64,000 nt of DNA from Paramecium octaurelia (taxonomy: Eukaryota > Ciliophora > Oligohymenophorea > Peniculida > Parameciidae). The DNA is taken from positions 314,648 to 378,647 of the forward strand of contig CAJJDP010000021.1 of the NCBI GenBank assembly GCA_905182995.1, in the 5' to 3' direction. Under the pieces are notes generated by a model, which saw only the letters and a list, made by a program, of their open reading frames with translations, did not search any database and was not told the DNA's origin. This document shows, piece by piece, positions 11,501 to 25,913 of this stretch (position 1 is the first letter of the stretch; each line of letters opens with the position of its first letter). The position numbers and the translations under genes are program-made.

Positions 11501-13792
11501 ATGATTTGGTAGATACCCCATTGGAATCTGTTGATGATTCACAATAATAATTATTATCAACTGAAGTTGCTGTTACTGCTGAAGAAACATCTGCTTCTAA
11601 TATTGAAAGCTAGAGAGAGGATGAAGTTATTTCATTCGATGAATTCCAAAAAGAACTTGAAGTCTTGGCTAATACTATTGGTAATATCAAATAAGAAAAT
11701 GAGGAATCTAAACAAACTAGTGACTATATTATTGTTAATGATAATAGTTAGGTCTATGAAGCCACTTATGATGAATAAAGCAATGAATTAACACAACAAG
11801 ATGAACCTTAAGTTCAAGAAGATTAATAATAATATTATTAAGGATTTGAGGATGATCAAAATACTGAAACCGAAATCTAGTAATCTGATAATTAAGAATA
11901 ATAATAGGAATAATAAGAGGTTGAATAAACATTTGATGCTCCAGAATAAGAAGCTCAAGATTAATCTTTTATGAATGAATAATAAGAATAAGAGGATGCT
12001 GCTTAACAAGTTGAAAGCTATGATGATGCTGAACCTCAAGATTAATATCTAACTATTGATAACCTTGTCAAGGATAATTCATCCTTTGGGGAATCTTATG
12101 AACAGCCACCCTAATATTATGATGAATCAGATAATCAATAAGTAGAATAATAGCCATAGAATGAAGATGGAAATACTTTAGAATCTGATTATGATATTTC
12201 TGAATAATAATCATAAAATTAACAATAATAGTAGAATGATTATGATTAATAAGAATAAGAATAAGAATAAGACTTTGTTGTTATGAAAGCAGATTAATTC
12301 ATACCATAGGTATAAGATGAACCTCAGTAATAAGAATAATTAACTGATAACTAAAAAGAAGATGACATTTATTCAGAAACTCCTAGAGATGAAAATGAAA
12401 TAGATATTATAGTAGATGTAGGAAATTTGTAAGATGATTAACAATAATTGAATGAGCAAGATTATGATTATGGTGACAATTTTGAAACTTAATAGCCAAC
12501 ACAAAATTAGGTTTAATAATCATCATAGAAATAACAACCATAATAATAATAACAACCATAGTAATAATAAACTTAATAATAATAATTATCAACAGATTCT
12601 ATTTCTAATAAGAAAAATAAATAAAAAATCTAGCATTCAATTACTATTTCTCATAATCCTTAATAAGGCAATACTAAATAGAGTGAAAGATCTATCGAGG
12701 TTTAGCATGAAGATAAATCCCTAAAGATTGAACATTAAGTCAATTAAGATGAGTTAAAGAAAGACTTAAAGGAATAATTAAAATAGGAGCTTAAAGAAGA
12801 ATTGAAATAAGAAATAAAGTAAGAAATCTAAGATTCTCATAATCGAAGAAAATCCCCAAGTCTTGTCATTGAGGAGAATGTTACCAAAGATCCAGAAAGA
12901 CCTGCTCAAAAGGCAATAAACAATTTTAATAATTTACTTAATGATGTTGTAGATGACACCTTAAAGGAAGAAGGCAAAAAACACTATTAAAAATTACCAA
13001 TTGTGGATGTTAAAAGAGATAGTTTTAATAAGGTGGAACCAAAAATTGAATAAGGAATTGATGACTTAAAGAAAGCATTAGGATTAAAAGGCGGTGTGGA
13101 AGTTGTTGATAATAGTGGTAAGAAACAAGTCATTAATGTTGACGATCTCAAAAAAGAGAGTGAGAAATTGTTAACTCGACCAGAAAGAGATAATAAAAAA
13201 GATAGTCCTTAATATGAGGAATACTTAAAAAAAGTGACTGAAAAGACTTCATAAAATAATGGTTAGATGAGTAATTATGAAGAATAGCATAATATGAGAA
13301 AATAGGAGATTTTAGAGAATATCAAGAGGGAGTTAGAAATAAAGAAGGGCCATATCACAGTTCCAAGTGATTCTCCTCAAGGTAATGGTATTAATTAAAG
13401 CCTTAGCAGAGTTATCACCTTATGAATTCGAGAGAGTCTATTTGGATTGGGAGAAAAATAAATAGGACATCATTCCAAGCATGCTCCAACATTCAATTGA
13501 GTAGCCTAGCATTTAGGAAACAAATTCTAATTCTGAATAAGTATCATATAAATCCACAGAGAGAATGTCTAAAAAAGAAGAAGTGGAAAAGGAGGTTTAA
13601 GAGTTACTATATGGAAACCAAAAGAATAGGAAATAGTAATCAAAATAATCTTCAAAGGGTAGTTTATTTATTATAATTTTGAAAGATTTTAAAGTGGAAG
13701 ATTTGAAATACATAAAGGATGATCCACTTTTAGATGCTACTTATAGTGGATTTGTATAAGTGAAGGCAAATTTAAGAAAGAGATCACATTGA
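8514..13792 (+). CDS. Giant acidic Gln/Glu-rich protein with signal peptide and EDIKL repeats
   Basis: About 1725 aa. The first 18 residues (MVKQCYLLITLLVIVHS) form a signal peptide. Residues up to about 190 look globular (VAIALLNGRGDIFAEIHEVN, EFAYLAIENDENYQIECFNR, FIDVIGKDLIDGNLIVDNDG). The rest is a low-complexity Gln/Glu/Asp tract in which most glutamines are TAA, with a recurring [LM]ED[IV][KR]L[DEN] motif, poly-Gln near 12540-12590 and a basic coiled-coil end. Introns: 9161-9188 (28 nt), 13382-13406 (25 nt) and probably an unusually long 8622-8671 (50 nt). Two A/T-run frame breaks fall near 8790 and 8983. I do not recognise the family. A secreted or granule role is inferred only from the signal peptide. 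Confidence 0.85.
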
Positions 13793-13839
13793 TTAATATA
13801 AGTTTATAAATTAACAGAAAATAAAATGGAAAGAAAAAA

Positions 13840-14106
13840 TCATTACTTCTTGGGCAAATCCCACTTCTTTCTTTAAGTAACAGGGTAGTGGTCATCAGTT
13901 ATTTCTGAATTTTTGATCTTTTCTTGTAAGAACTGCATCAGGTCGAAGTGCTATTCATTTCGCATTTTAGCGAATTCTTCAAGTAGGTCACATAAGGATA
14001 TATTTTTGAGTGTTTATGTTACACTTTATTTCTTTTAGCTTCTAGGTTTGGTAATAGAAGAAGGAATTGGAAGTCTTCTTCGGCAATGAGGACATTATTG
14101 ATTCAT
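13840..14106 (-). CDS. Small protein with N-terminal CPHC motif
   Basis: An intron-less reading frame of 88 aa: MNQQCPHCRRRLPIPSS..., then a Ser/Lys/Gln stretch and a helical acidic half (LLEEFAKMRNEQHFDLMQFL) ending WDLPKKQ. The CxxC pair could start a zinc knuckle, but no second pair is visible. It begins 18 nt downstream of the CENP-V-like gene and ends 47 nt from the giant acidic gene. Function unknown. Its compact placement between two solid genes and ordinary codon use support it as real. Confidence 0.6.
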
Positions 14107-14124
14107 CAGAAAAATAAATTAATT

Positions 14125-14523
14125 TCATTGTTTAATTGTTTCTTTAATTGATTATTCAAGTCCTTAAGTCACGTATGTCAACTTGGCATTAGATGGTAAT
14201 TGCACACAATAGATGGTCACTGCAATCATGTTAGGGTTAAATCTGGGATAAAAAAAGGATTGCACTCCACAAGTCTTGCAAAAGTAATGCTTAGCCTAAA
14301 TATCAAATTGAGTCACTCATACTTGTTTGGTATTGAATGTGTATAGACTCAGTTCTTCCATACTTGTGAGCATTTTAAATTTGGAATCTTGAATCAATAC
14401 ATGATGATTTTGTTTCATTTTGCAGATTGAACAATGACATCTGATTACTTCCATCTCCAGAGGTCCTGTAAATTGAAATTGCACCTTTTGACAATGGCAA
14501 CTTCCTGAATATTAATATTCCAT
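14125..14523 (-). CDS. GFA/CENP-V domain protein (Mss4-like fold, zinc-binding)
   Basis: A 123-aa single-domain protein of the glutathione-dependent formaldehyde-activating/CENP-V family. It has GSCHCQKVQF (Zn pair 1), RCHCSICKM (structural Zn cysteines), YFCKTCGVQSFFYPRFNPN (last CxxC plus the family FYxPRSNP signature) and a C-terminal beta strand. The fold binds two zinc ions; true GFA enzymes act on S-hydroxymethylglutathione, but many members have no known substrate. A 27-nt GTA...TAG intron at 14296-14322 carries an in-frame TGA. Length agrees with single-domain members. Confidence 0.9.
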
Positions 14524-14541
14524 TTTCTTATTTTATTATAT

Positions 14542-15199
14542 ATGTAATCAGTGAGCTAAATTTCTAAATCTGATCCAACTCGTTATGGTGATTCATTTAA
14601 ACCTACTGCAAAGAAAATGACTCATCGCTTGCTTTCACATTGTGATAGTGAGATGACACTTAAGAAAATGGACTTTACATTGGCAGGGAATGGTAAACAT
14701 GTCCCAGATTATAACATCAAATAAAACTAAGTAGAGACAAAGCAAATAGAACCATTCAAAATCAAGGATTTCATACCATAAATCAACCCATCAATCAAGG
14801 GGGAATTGAGTCGTCTAAATAAGAACAACTTTTTAGACTTTCTCTTAATATAAAAAGCTGGCAAAGTAAATATGACTAATACATTATTGATAGTCAGGGG
14901 ATCAGAAGTTCTTTGATCTATTGATTTAACAATACAACTTTGACCCTTTTAAAAAAACATTGAAGATGCAAGACAATAAATAATAAATTCAATATCTTCA
15001 AAAACGAGATGAAAGAGAAGAATAAATTGCTTTGCAAGTGAAGCAGTTTTATAAACATATGCAACACAAAAGAAGTGGCACAATCAATGATTAGCCTTTA
15101 GACCGAATGATCATAGAAAAAAATAATTATTTGATCCAAAAACTTCCACGCTTTAGAGCTAAATTAGAGGCTTTGTAAGGAAAAAATGATTATATATGA
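14542..15199 (+). CDS. Hypothetical basic protein
   Basis: A 209-aa product, MQSVSQISKSDPTRYGDSF..., with a mostly helical Lys/Gln-rich C-terminal half (LQKRDEREEQIALQVKQFYK) and the phrase LPRFRAKLEALQG. One 28-nt intron at 14866-14893, needed to avoid a TGA. No family recognised. It starts 18 nt from the divergent CENP-V-like gene, and its stop codon directly touches the stop codon of the convergent gene at 15200. Confidence 0.8.
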
Positions 15200-15619
15200 T
15201 CAAATTATAGTAGAAGTAGTGTACTTATGAGTTGGGATGTAACCATGGTTTCGACGAATAATTTTTTCGATTTCAAATATCACATGTATGTCAGTTTTTC
15301 GAACCTTAGGTTTAGCATGATGAGGTTTCATTTTTATTAATGAGAGTTATGGCAAAAAATGTTTTTCATTTGAAGATTCCTTAATCTTTATGAATTTGTT
15401 GATATATTGTTATTTTACTGCTTGTCTTGGTGATAAACTATTTAATTTTAACTTAGGTAATTCACTTTTCTTTGCAGTTAATATCGCTTGTATTGTGTGA
15501 TGAGTCTCTTTTATTTCTGTCTTTTCTTTATGTAATGGTACTGTAATCTAACTATGATATCGTGAACGAGGTCTATAGTCATCACTGCACCAAGGACTTA
15601 AGTCTTCATCAAAGTACAT
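15200..15619 (-). CDS. Hypothetical protein with DEDLSPW N-terminus
   Basis: Single-exon, 139 aa: MYFDEDLSPWCSDDYRPRSR..., basic and probably disordered, with a His-rich turn (THHTIQA, KPHHAKPK) and the end HGYIPTHKYTTSTII. Its TGA (15202-15200) abuts the TGA of the upstream plus-strand gene, giving the palindrome TGATCA with no spacer. The N-terminal acidic-SPW motif resembles that of the protein at 39673-40260. Function unknown. Confidence 0.8.
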
Positions 15620-16078
15620 TTATTTATCAAATTATTAATATTTATGTCTGAAAATATTATATATTTATTTTCCCCATATTTGAAACACAACATAATTATA
15701 ATGAAACTAATCAATAACTTATTATTATTCTAATTTTAGAAGAAAGGAGTATAACAATGTTATTAGTTATTAACAAATTTAACATTTTTGGTTAATATAT
15801 GGATGCTTCTCCGATATCCTTAATTAGAAGAATAATGATTTGAATAATTTAAATTAAATACAATTTAATAGTTATTACCTTAGTCATATTGATTTTAACT
15901 ATATAAGAACTTCATGTGAATCTAACTGAATTCGATTTTGTTAAATAATAGATTAAAATAGGAATATTATAATGAATTAGATTAATTTAAGAATATAGTT
16001 AGTGAAATCTCTGACTTTACATTATATTCAATATTTACATAAATTTAATATTTATATAACAGCAATATATTTTGAATA
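15620..16078. other. AT-rich intergenic region between divergent genes
   Basis: About 460 bases separating divergent start codons at 15619 and 16079. Very AT-rich, with no open frame of coding character and no recognisable RNA. Any promoters for both genes should lie here, but no specific element can be pointed to. Confidence 0.6.
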
Positions 16079-17576
16079 ATGATAAGTTTAGATGAGATGG
16101 AGTCAGTTGCTAATTCATTTCGCAAAAAGCCAAAGAAAAATACATCTTTGTAAATACAAACAGATGATACTATGGCCATGTTAGAAATTTTAGAAGCGGA
16201 TATGAATAAATTTAGAATTGAAAATTTAAGGCTTTAACAGCAGATAAAGTAATTGTAAGAGAGTTTAGTTCACTGTTCTGTCAATATTACGAATACATCT
16301 TCTAAATTTATGTTGCCAAGTGAATTTAAATTAAAATATGAAAATATGGTAAAGGAAACACTTCCATCAGCATTTGGTTTTCTTTTTGATTAGCCAAAAG
16401 TGCTAGTTTAAGTTGTTCAATAGAGTTGTCTCTTTTTAGAACAAGTGATTAGAGAAGAACTTAACAATAAGACTTCACAAGTTGCTTCAATACTTGGAAT
16501 AAATTGTTAAGGATTATTCAGTCTTTTATAAAAGTTATATTAAGATAATTACTAAAGTGTTTTAGGATTCAATGAAACTACAATAAACAAATTAAAATCA
16601 CATCTGAAATTGAATATCAAAAACATAGATGAATTTATCGAAGAGGATAATGATGATCTAATTGAATGGATGAAATAATATTGGCTATTGTTATCGTATA
16701 TCATTCTGAGTGACTAGGAGATTAACATAGGTTTTAGTAGAGTGATCTATGAAATAGTGTCATATCAAAAGAATGAATATTATTGTGTAGATGGTTTTGG
16801 TAAGGAAGGAGCTAAAAGTTTGGTGATTCTCCCTCCAATTATGAGAAAGAATCAATCATTCAATGGAGTCAAGCATGCAGTGTTGATATTACCAAACCAT
16901 TTCGATTGTTCGATATTTAATTAAGAGAGCAATTTATAGGATACTATTTAAGAGTTGAAGTCTTATAATTCACCAAAATAACTTACTATTCCTCAAGAGA
17001 TTAAGGTTATTGAGGAGACTAAGAGAAGTAGTTTATAATATAGTGCAAGAGAGAACACCTTTTTAAGTCAGGGATCTGAAAAATTTGATACCTTTGAGGA
17101 ATGCAGAATTAAACCATAACAAAAGTAACCATTAAAATCAATGAAGGAAACTCTTAATAAATTAAACTAATATAATAATAGCAGTAATAATTAATCATTC
17201 AAAGAGATTTCTAGACTGCTTAAGCAAGACTCGAAAGACAATAGCAAATTTAGGTAAATTATTACTCATATTTAGTTAGTTAAACTATATTTAAAATAAG
17301 ATTAGCGATAAAAATTGGAGTAGGATTCTAGCTAACAAAAGAAATAAAGAAAACAACCAACATCTCAATCAATCTTAATAACAAACACCTTAATTAACTA
17401 TACAATAATTTATAAAGAAGATTAAGATAGATTTCTCTCGTCCTCTGAAAAGTCGTCATGAAGAATCAAAATTCATTAAGTCACAATAGGATAGTTTCAG
17501 ATAGAGAGCCCAGTCGAATGATGGAAAATTTGTTAAATATTATAATGATTCCTTTAATTAGAAGTTTAATAATTGA
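16079..17576 (+). CDS. Coiled-coil plus globular domain protein, distantly MIEAP-like
   Basis: A 491-aa protein. Residues about 30-75 form a coiled coil (LEADMNKFRIENLRLQQQIK). Residues about 85-275 are globular, with LFLEQVIREELNNK, WMKQYWLLLSYIILSDQEI and GAKSLVILPPIMRKN. The last 200 residues are Gln/Lys/Ser-rich and disordered. The end of the globular part (aromatic W, then a hydrophobic strand with PP and a downstream ILPNH) loosely recalls the C-terminal domain of mitochondria-eating protein (SPATA18), but I would not assign it. One 22-nt intron at 17254-17275. Confidence 0.82.
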
Positions 17577-17606
17577 TTTACTATTATAATTAATTATAAC
17601 AGCTAA

Positions 17607-18836
17607 ATGAATAGACCCAATAGTCAGACTAATGAGTACTTTAATTTAATTGAAAAATGCATATGTAGAATTTCTCCTTCTATCTTTAGAGATCCCCAAG
17701 GATGATCGACTCTATCTGAGATAGTGTGCATATTAAAACAATCCAGACATCATCTCAATCCTATTTCAATATAAAAGGAATAATGGTATAAATTCATAAT
17801 CCATAGAGACCAAAGAAGAATGTATATGGATTTACGCAAATTCTTGTAATAAAACAAATAGGTCCGTATTCTCTAAAAGAAATAATAACAATCCAAAGAA
17901 AATTTGAGAAATGGATCTCCTAAAGCTAAAAGCAAATAATAGTCTAGATAAAATAGTATAAGAAAAAACAATCCCAGATCATTGAGCAAACAACTTTAAT
18001 GTATCCACCCGACTGATAAATAATAACATATGATAATGTACATTAATATTAAGAAATTAGGACTACTCCACATAAATAATAATAAGATAGATTGTCTTAG
18101 AATTAAAAATTCCATACAAGTAGTGGAGGGTTCTTTAAAGAAGTTTAAAAATTTGATGAAACGATAAAGAAATCTCAAAGATAGAAAAAGTGGACTGAAG
18201 AAGAAATTGTGAGGAAGTATGCTGATCTATTCACAGCACCTGATTTTCTTAAGAAACATAGAGCAATATCATAGGACACAGATCCAGATAGTAAAGATTA
18301 TAATTTTGCAATTTCTTGCTAGAGTTTCATTTGCTAGCCTAAATATTATGCTTTGCAAAAATTTAGTGCAGAACAAATATTTGGATTTATTTTTACTGAG
18401 ACTTCCTTAGATAAAATAAGCAAGAATTTCTTTTAGTATAAAATGGAAGCATTTTACAATGAAATAGATGCTGAAATACCCGATCTATAAGAAATGTTTA
18501 TTTTCATAGACAAAAACAATGATGGTTTTATTGATGTTAATGAAATGGGACAGTTTTTAGATTTTGTATGTTAAAAGGAGGATAGAAAAAGTTTCATGAA
18601 AGTAGATTCAAATAACTAAGGATATTTTACAGAGCATTAAATGCTTCAATAAACAAGAGATCGACAATTAACAAGAAAGTAGGAAATTTAAATTTATTTT
18701 AATAGCTACTTTTAAGAATTTGATATTGAATAGACTGGAAGGATAACTTATTGGGAATATTATCTAAGGTATTTATTTTTTATTTATTAGAAAAACTACT
18801 TAGCTCGGATAAAATTTAAATAAATTACTAAAATGA
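17607..18836 (+). CDS. EF-hand calcium-binding protein
   Basis: About 386 aa. After a helical N-terminus (DDRLYLRQCAYQNNPDIIS, RRMYMDLRKFLQQNKQ) and a Gln/Ser-rich linker, the C-terminal third holds a canonical EF loop DKNNDGFIDVNEM, a second loop DSNNQGYFTEHQ and a degenerate third, DIEQTGRITYWEY. The first loop keeps the D-x-N-x-D-G-x-I-x-x-x-E ligands. Introns: 17665-17689 (25 nt), 18038-18060 (23 nt), 18769-18790 (22 nt). One missing A in the run near 17770 is needed to join the N-terminal frames. Calcium sensing is implied; the target is unknown. Confidence 0.87.
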
Positions 18837-18877
18837 AATTATATATTATTAATTTTTCCGCAATTTTTTAATTTTAA

Positions 18878-19377
18878 ATGTGTTTGGAAGAAGTTTAGGA
18901 TGACAAGGGATTGGAGAAATTTTTGAAAATGGCTACTAAATAGTAAGTCAATTCATTAAGTCTAGTTATGAGACAAAATATGGGACCCCTTAAAAAAATT
19001 TGAGGGAAAAGGCGATGACTTTGTGGTTGGATTTACCATCATTTAAAGACAAAATGATAGTTATGGAGTTTATGTAAAGGAAAATCAACAGGATTGAATC
19101 CTCGTAGACAAAAATCACTTAGTTTTTTAAATCTCACTCCAAACCATCAGCAACCAAAATTTAGAAATAGTTTGATTTAGGGGATGATTAAGATATAACA
19201 GGTCCATTGATAGGTGACAACACCCCATTGAAAAGAGACAGATCTCCATACAGCAAATTTTATGAAGAAACTTATTGGAAACTCAAATTAGAGTACGAAT
19301 TTCTGAATTAGAAAGAGATAAGATAAATGGTTAAAAAATAATGGGAAAGTAATAGAAAGATAATATAAAATATATGA
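18878..19377 (+). CDS. Small hypothetical protein
   Basis: A 158-aa product, MCLEEVQDDKGLEKFLKMATK..., mainly helical and basic with a Ser/Lys centre and the end YWKLKLEYEFLNQKEIRQMV.... A 23-nt GTA...TAG intron at 18943-18965 is needed to pass a TGA. It follows the EF-hand gene by 41 nt on the same strand. A read-through or alternatively spliced tail of that gene is possible but not supported. No family recognised. Confidence 0.72.
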
Positions 19378-19473
19378 TTTTTAGTTATGCATTACTTAGA
19401 AAGCAAAATCTTTTTTTTCTGTTTGACTAACATATATATATTAATAATATAATTTATTACAAAAATCGTTAAG

Positions 19474-21701
19474 ATGTTAAAGAGAAACTCCCATCGTCAA
19501 TCTGACAATTAGTTAAGATATTCATCATTGACTAAAAATGATGAATCAGAGTTTAATCTAGGAAAATTTAGAGAGAGTGTCTATTCAAAGATGTAGCAAT
19601 TAGGCAATTAAGAGTAATAGTCTTATGTGAAGGGTACTGTCTCAAAAACTGCTAAATCTTCATAAGCTTAAGAAATGAGGGGAAGGTATAAAACAGATTA
19701 AGTTTAGTGTTCCATCATTTGAAGATATTTTTAAAAAGATGTCTTCATACAAAGATAATTCACATAATATATTGAAACATGATGGATCTTTGAGGTCTAG
19801 CATATAATGCAAAATCGAGCAATTTGCAGAACCACCCCAGAGCAGATTATCCTAAAGATCAGTTGGGATGACTTTGCACATTTCTAATCGATTTGCCTCT
19901 CAAACTAAATTGGATTCTAAATAGCAATCGACAGGGAAGTTCACTTCAAGTTTTATGGAGAAGCCTGTCATTGCTTAACCGCTGAAAACAAGTCTTATCG
20001 ATAAATTGCCATTAAAAGAACTATCTGATATTAGAAATAGACTTGAAGGGAGTACATAGAGTGAAGTATAATAACTGTCTAAGAATTATGTGTCTGAATT
20101 GGTGAAATTGGCACAAATCATAAATAAATAAGTGAGAAGATGCAAATTATGATATTATTAATATGTTATAATCTCATGTTAATGGAACCATAAATCAAGA
20201 GTATAAAAGAGTGGTAGAGAAATACTAGAGGTATTTGAATGAAAGATCTAAATTAAAACATCAATCTAATGATAAGTTAAGTGCAGCAGTCCGAAAGATT
20301 TATCTGAATCCTCTCCTTCCTTCATTATAATCTGATCATTAACAATCTACTAATCGAATACGGAAACGGCAATCTTCCTTGTTAAAAGAGCAATATTCGC
20401 ATTTTAAGCAAGAATCTGTTGAGTAGATAAATGCAAATCTCCAATAATCAATTGCGAATCATAATTCAAACTCAGTACCAAAAAAGTAGAATCACTCACA
20501 AGCCAACCTTGAAACACCACAATAGCAAAGTTTTTTTATTGGTTTATACAAAAATTAGAGGATTGAAAATTAATGCAAAAACATTACCATTAAAGATTTG
20601 GTATAATTTAACAAAAATTCATAAGAACAATTATAAAATATAACACATCTTCCATAGTTGCAATAATAGGCATCAAATGAAATTAATTTAAGTCGATATT
20701 TTGTGAAAAAACCAAGGCCAAAGAAGATCTCTTTTGATGAAATCTCATTTTCTTATAAATGGGAAAGAGAAAGAGGAAACAATGTAGTGAGAATTGATAG
20801 ATTATAAGTAGAAGAATTTTCAGAAAAAGTAGTAGAATATCTCTTAATGTAAGATATTATGAGATTATTCTTTTAAAATTCTAGTGTTCTATAATTGAAA
20901 GCAATAATGCTTGAACTATTTAAAGGAGTTTATTATGAAAGCACACTAAATTTTGAATCCATTACAGCATTCTTTACAACACAATAAATAACATATTTGG
21001 AAATATTTTATATAAAGTATTCAATCTCTTAGATCTTGATTAATGCTAAGTATAATTATATTTTCGTGGAAAGAGCTCTCAATTAATTTGAAGAATATCG
21101 TTATCTTTTGTAAAAACCAATTCCATTTATTACTAAATTATTCGATAATACATTTTACTCCAATGTTGTCAAAGGCATTATGATGAAACTATTGAAAAGT
21201 CCTGCTTACAATAAGTTCATGACTAACTAGAAATTTGAAAGCGAATCCTTCATATATGCAGTTAAAAATGGCTTATTTCCATATTTGGTTGGAGAATACG
21301 TAGGATTGCCTTTGCATGCAAGGGTTAAAGATGTCAAAGCTGAGCAATTCAGATAATAAATCTTATAACCATATATAAACTAGGTTTTTGTGATTCAAGT
21401 AAAAAATCTATTGAATGAACATTTTCTTGATGAGTTTTATATTAAAGAAGTAGAGAGGAGGTTACTATTTCCAAAGTAAGGTTAAGATTTACCAGATGAA
21501 ACACATTTTCCTCTTTATTATATATGGTCTTATATACAATGTAAGAATACTCTTATACCATCTTATGATATCAGGGCCATGATGAAGATAATAAAGATTA
21601 ATCCAAGCTAATTGGATTCAGATTCAGATGTATTCTCAGATAATATTAAATATTTGGAGTAATTCGAATAAATGAAAGAGGAATTGTAAATATTTAAATG
21701 A
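19474..21701 (+). CDS. Large hypothetical protein with helical C-terminal domain
   Basis: About 734 aa. The first 350 residues are Ser/Gln/Lys-rich and disordered. From about residue 400 a well-ordered helical region follows (ISFDEISFSYKWERERG, RLFFQNSSVLQLKAIMLELF, YLVGEYVGLPLHARVKDV, HFPLYYIWSYIQCKNTLIPS), ending in an Asp/Ser patch. A 22-nt intron lies at 19686-19707. One extra base near 20137 breaks the frame at a CKL/DIINM junction. The ordered domain resembles nothing I can name. The stop is 3 nt from the stop of the convergent acetyltransferase. Confidence 0.83.
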
Positions 21702-21704
21702 TTA

Positions 21705-22255
21705 TCATTGTTTTTTTTCAATTGTATATTATTCTACAGTTTTGATAAACTTCTTGTATTGGGTATTGTCTAAATTAGAGATGCCTTCATATGTGAATCC
21801 ACATCGTAGAGCAACATTAGCACTTTTGACATTTTCTACTAAACAATGTATTATTAGAAGATCTAATCCAAGAACTTCGAAGGAGTGTTACAAGAGTAAT
21901 TAGCAGGCTCTTGTGACTATTCCTTTGCCTTAAAATTATTCATCGACCCAATAGAATATCTGAGTATAATGAGATAAAATACTTCAGCTTAGCATGTGAA
22001 ATTTTCGATACAGAAAGAGTGTAAACCAATTTAACCGCATGGTGTATTTTCATAGCATATTGTAAATCTTTTAAGTTCAAGATTTTAGAAATCACCATAG
22101 ATTCTGAGAAGATATAGAAAATAATCATTTGTATTTTTAAGGTTGGGATAGCCCTCCCCAAAGCTTTCCAAATAAGCTTCGTTTTTTTGGATCATTTTGT
22201 AATCCTAGGCTATTCTGTTTTCAGTTAATGGCATGAGAGTTACCTATGATTTCAT
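21705..22255 (-). CDS. GNAT-family N-acetyltransferase (RimJ/RimL type)
   Basis: A 175-aa acetyltransferase transferring acetyl from acetyl-CoA, probably to an N-terminal or side-chain amine. Motif A is clear: IFYWVDEQFQGKGIVTRACQ, where QGKGIV is the CoA pyrophosphate loop. Motif B follows as NVKSANVALRCGFTYEG, the RimJ-type N-x-x-S-x-x-x-x-x-x-x-GF ending. A 23-nt intron at 21960-21982 splits this domain and ends in CAG, not TAG; without removal the frame misses the VDEQFQGKG motif. Length is usual for the family. Confidence 0.9.
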
Positions 22256-22338
22256 TTAAATGAGTGGATATGTGTTGCAAGAAATAATAATGAATAAAGA
22301 TTAAGTTTAATTTATAATTAAAAAGTAGTTAAAATTGA

Positions 22339-22620
22339 ATGGCAAGTGAAAGAATTCATAAGTATGATGATTCTAAAGGTGCAGTGTATTAAATTGATTG
22401 ATTAGATTTTATTTAGAAATGCAAACAAAAGAATTGTTTTTCGAATAGTTATGGGAGTCCATTTTGTTTGGTGAAGAAATTCAATGATCAGAATATTTTG
22501 AAGGAGAGTAATAATAAGATGAACGTACGAGGAGATGAGAAATCCAGTTTAAATGATCGTCTTCAGAAATATAGATCTTAGGCATAGATGGCCTTAGATA
22601 AATTGGAGACTGGTGAATGA
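22339..22620 (+). CDS. Possible small protein
   Basis: A short reading frame of roughly 87 aa: MASERIHKYDDSKG, then (after a 20-nt GTA...TAG intron at 22393-22412) FYLEMQTKELFFEQLWESIL, and in a different phase DEKSSLNDRLQKYRSQAQMA to a TGA. The two halves need one frame change near 22480. Both have the helical, charged look of coding sequence, but the gene could also be a decayed piece or a 5' part of the next gene. Confidence 0.4.
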
Positions 22621-22773
22621 TATGCTAATTTTAGGTAGATTACAAATACTAGAAGCAATTATTGATACGATAGATGTAATAGAAGTGTTAGGAAGAGGAA
22701 GAGTAAATGTAACATCGAATTTAAGTGCGAATGAAGAAAGCTTAGCAATTGTGATTATTTATTATATATTTTA

Positions 22774-25882
<3,109 letters not shown>

Positions 25883-25913
25883 ATGAATTATATAATATAA
25901 GATAACTTGCCAT

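Noticed and set aside
11531-12724. Open frames on both strands inside the giant acidic gene
   Set aside because: They arise because glutamine codons are TAA/TAG and the sequence is repetitive; only the phase continuous with EDIKL motifs and exon junctions is coding.
22617-22773. Upstream extension of the kinase starting at the ATG overlapping TGA at 22617
   Set aside because: The Q-rich frame there ends in TGA before the kinase frame and no intron connects it cleanly; start kept at 22774.
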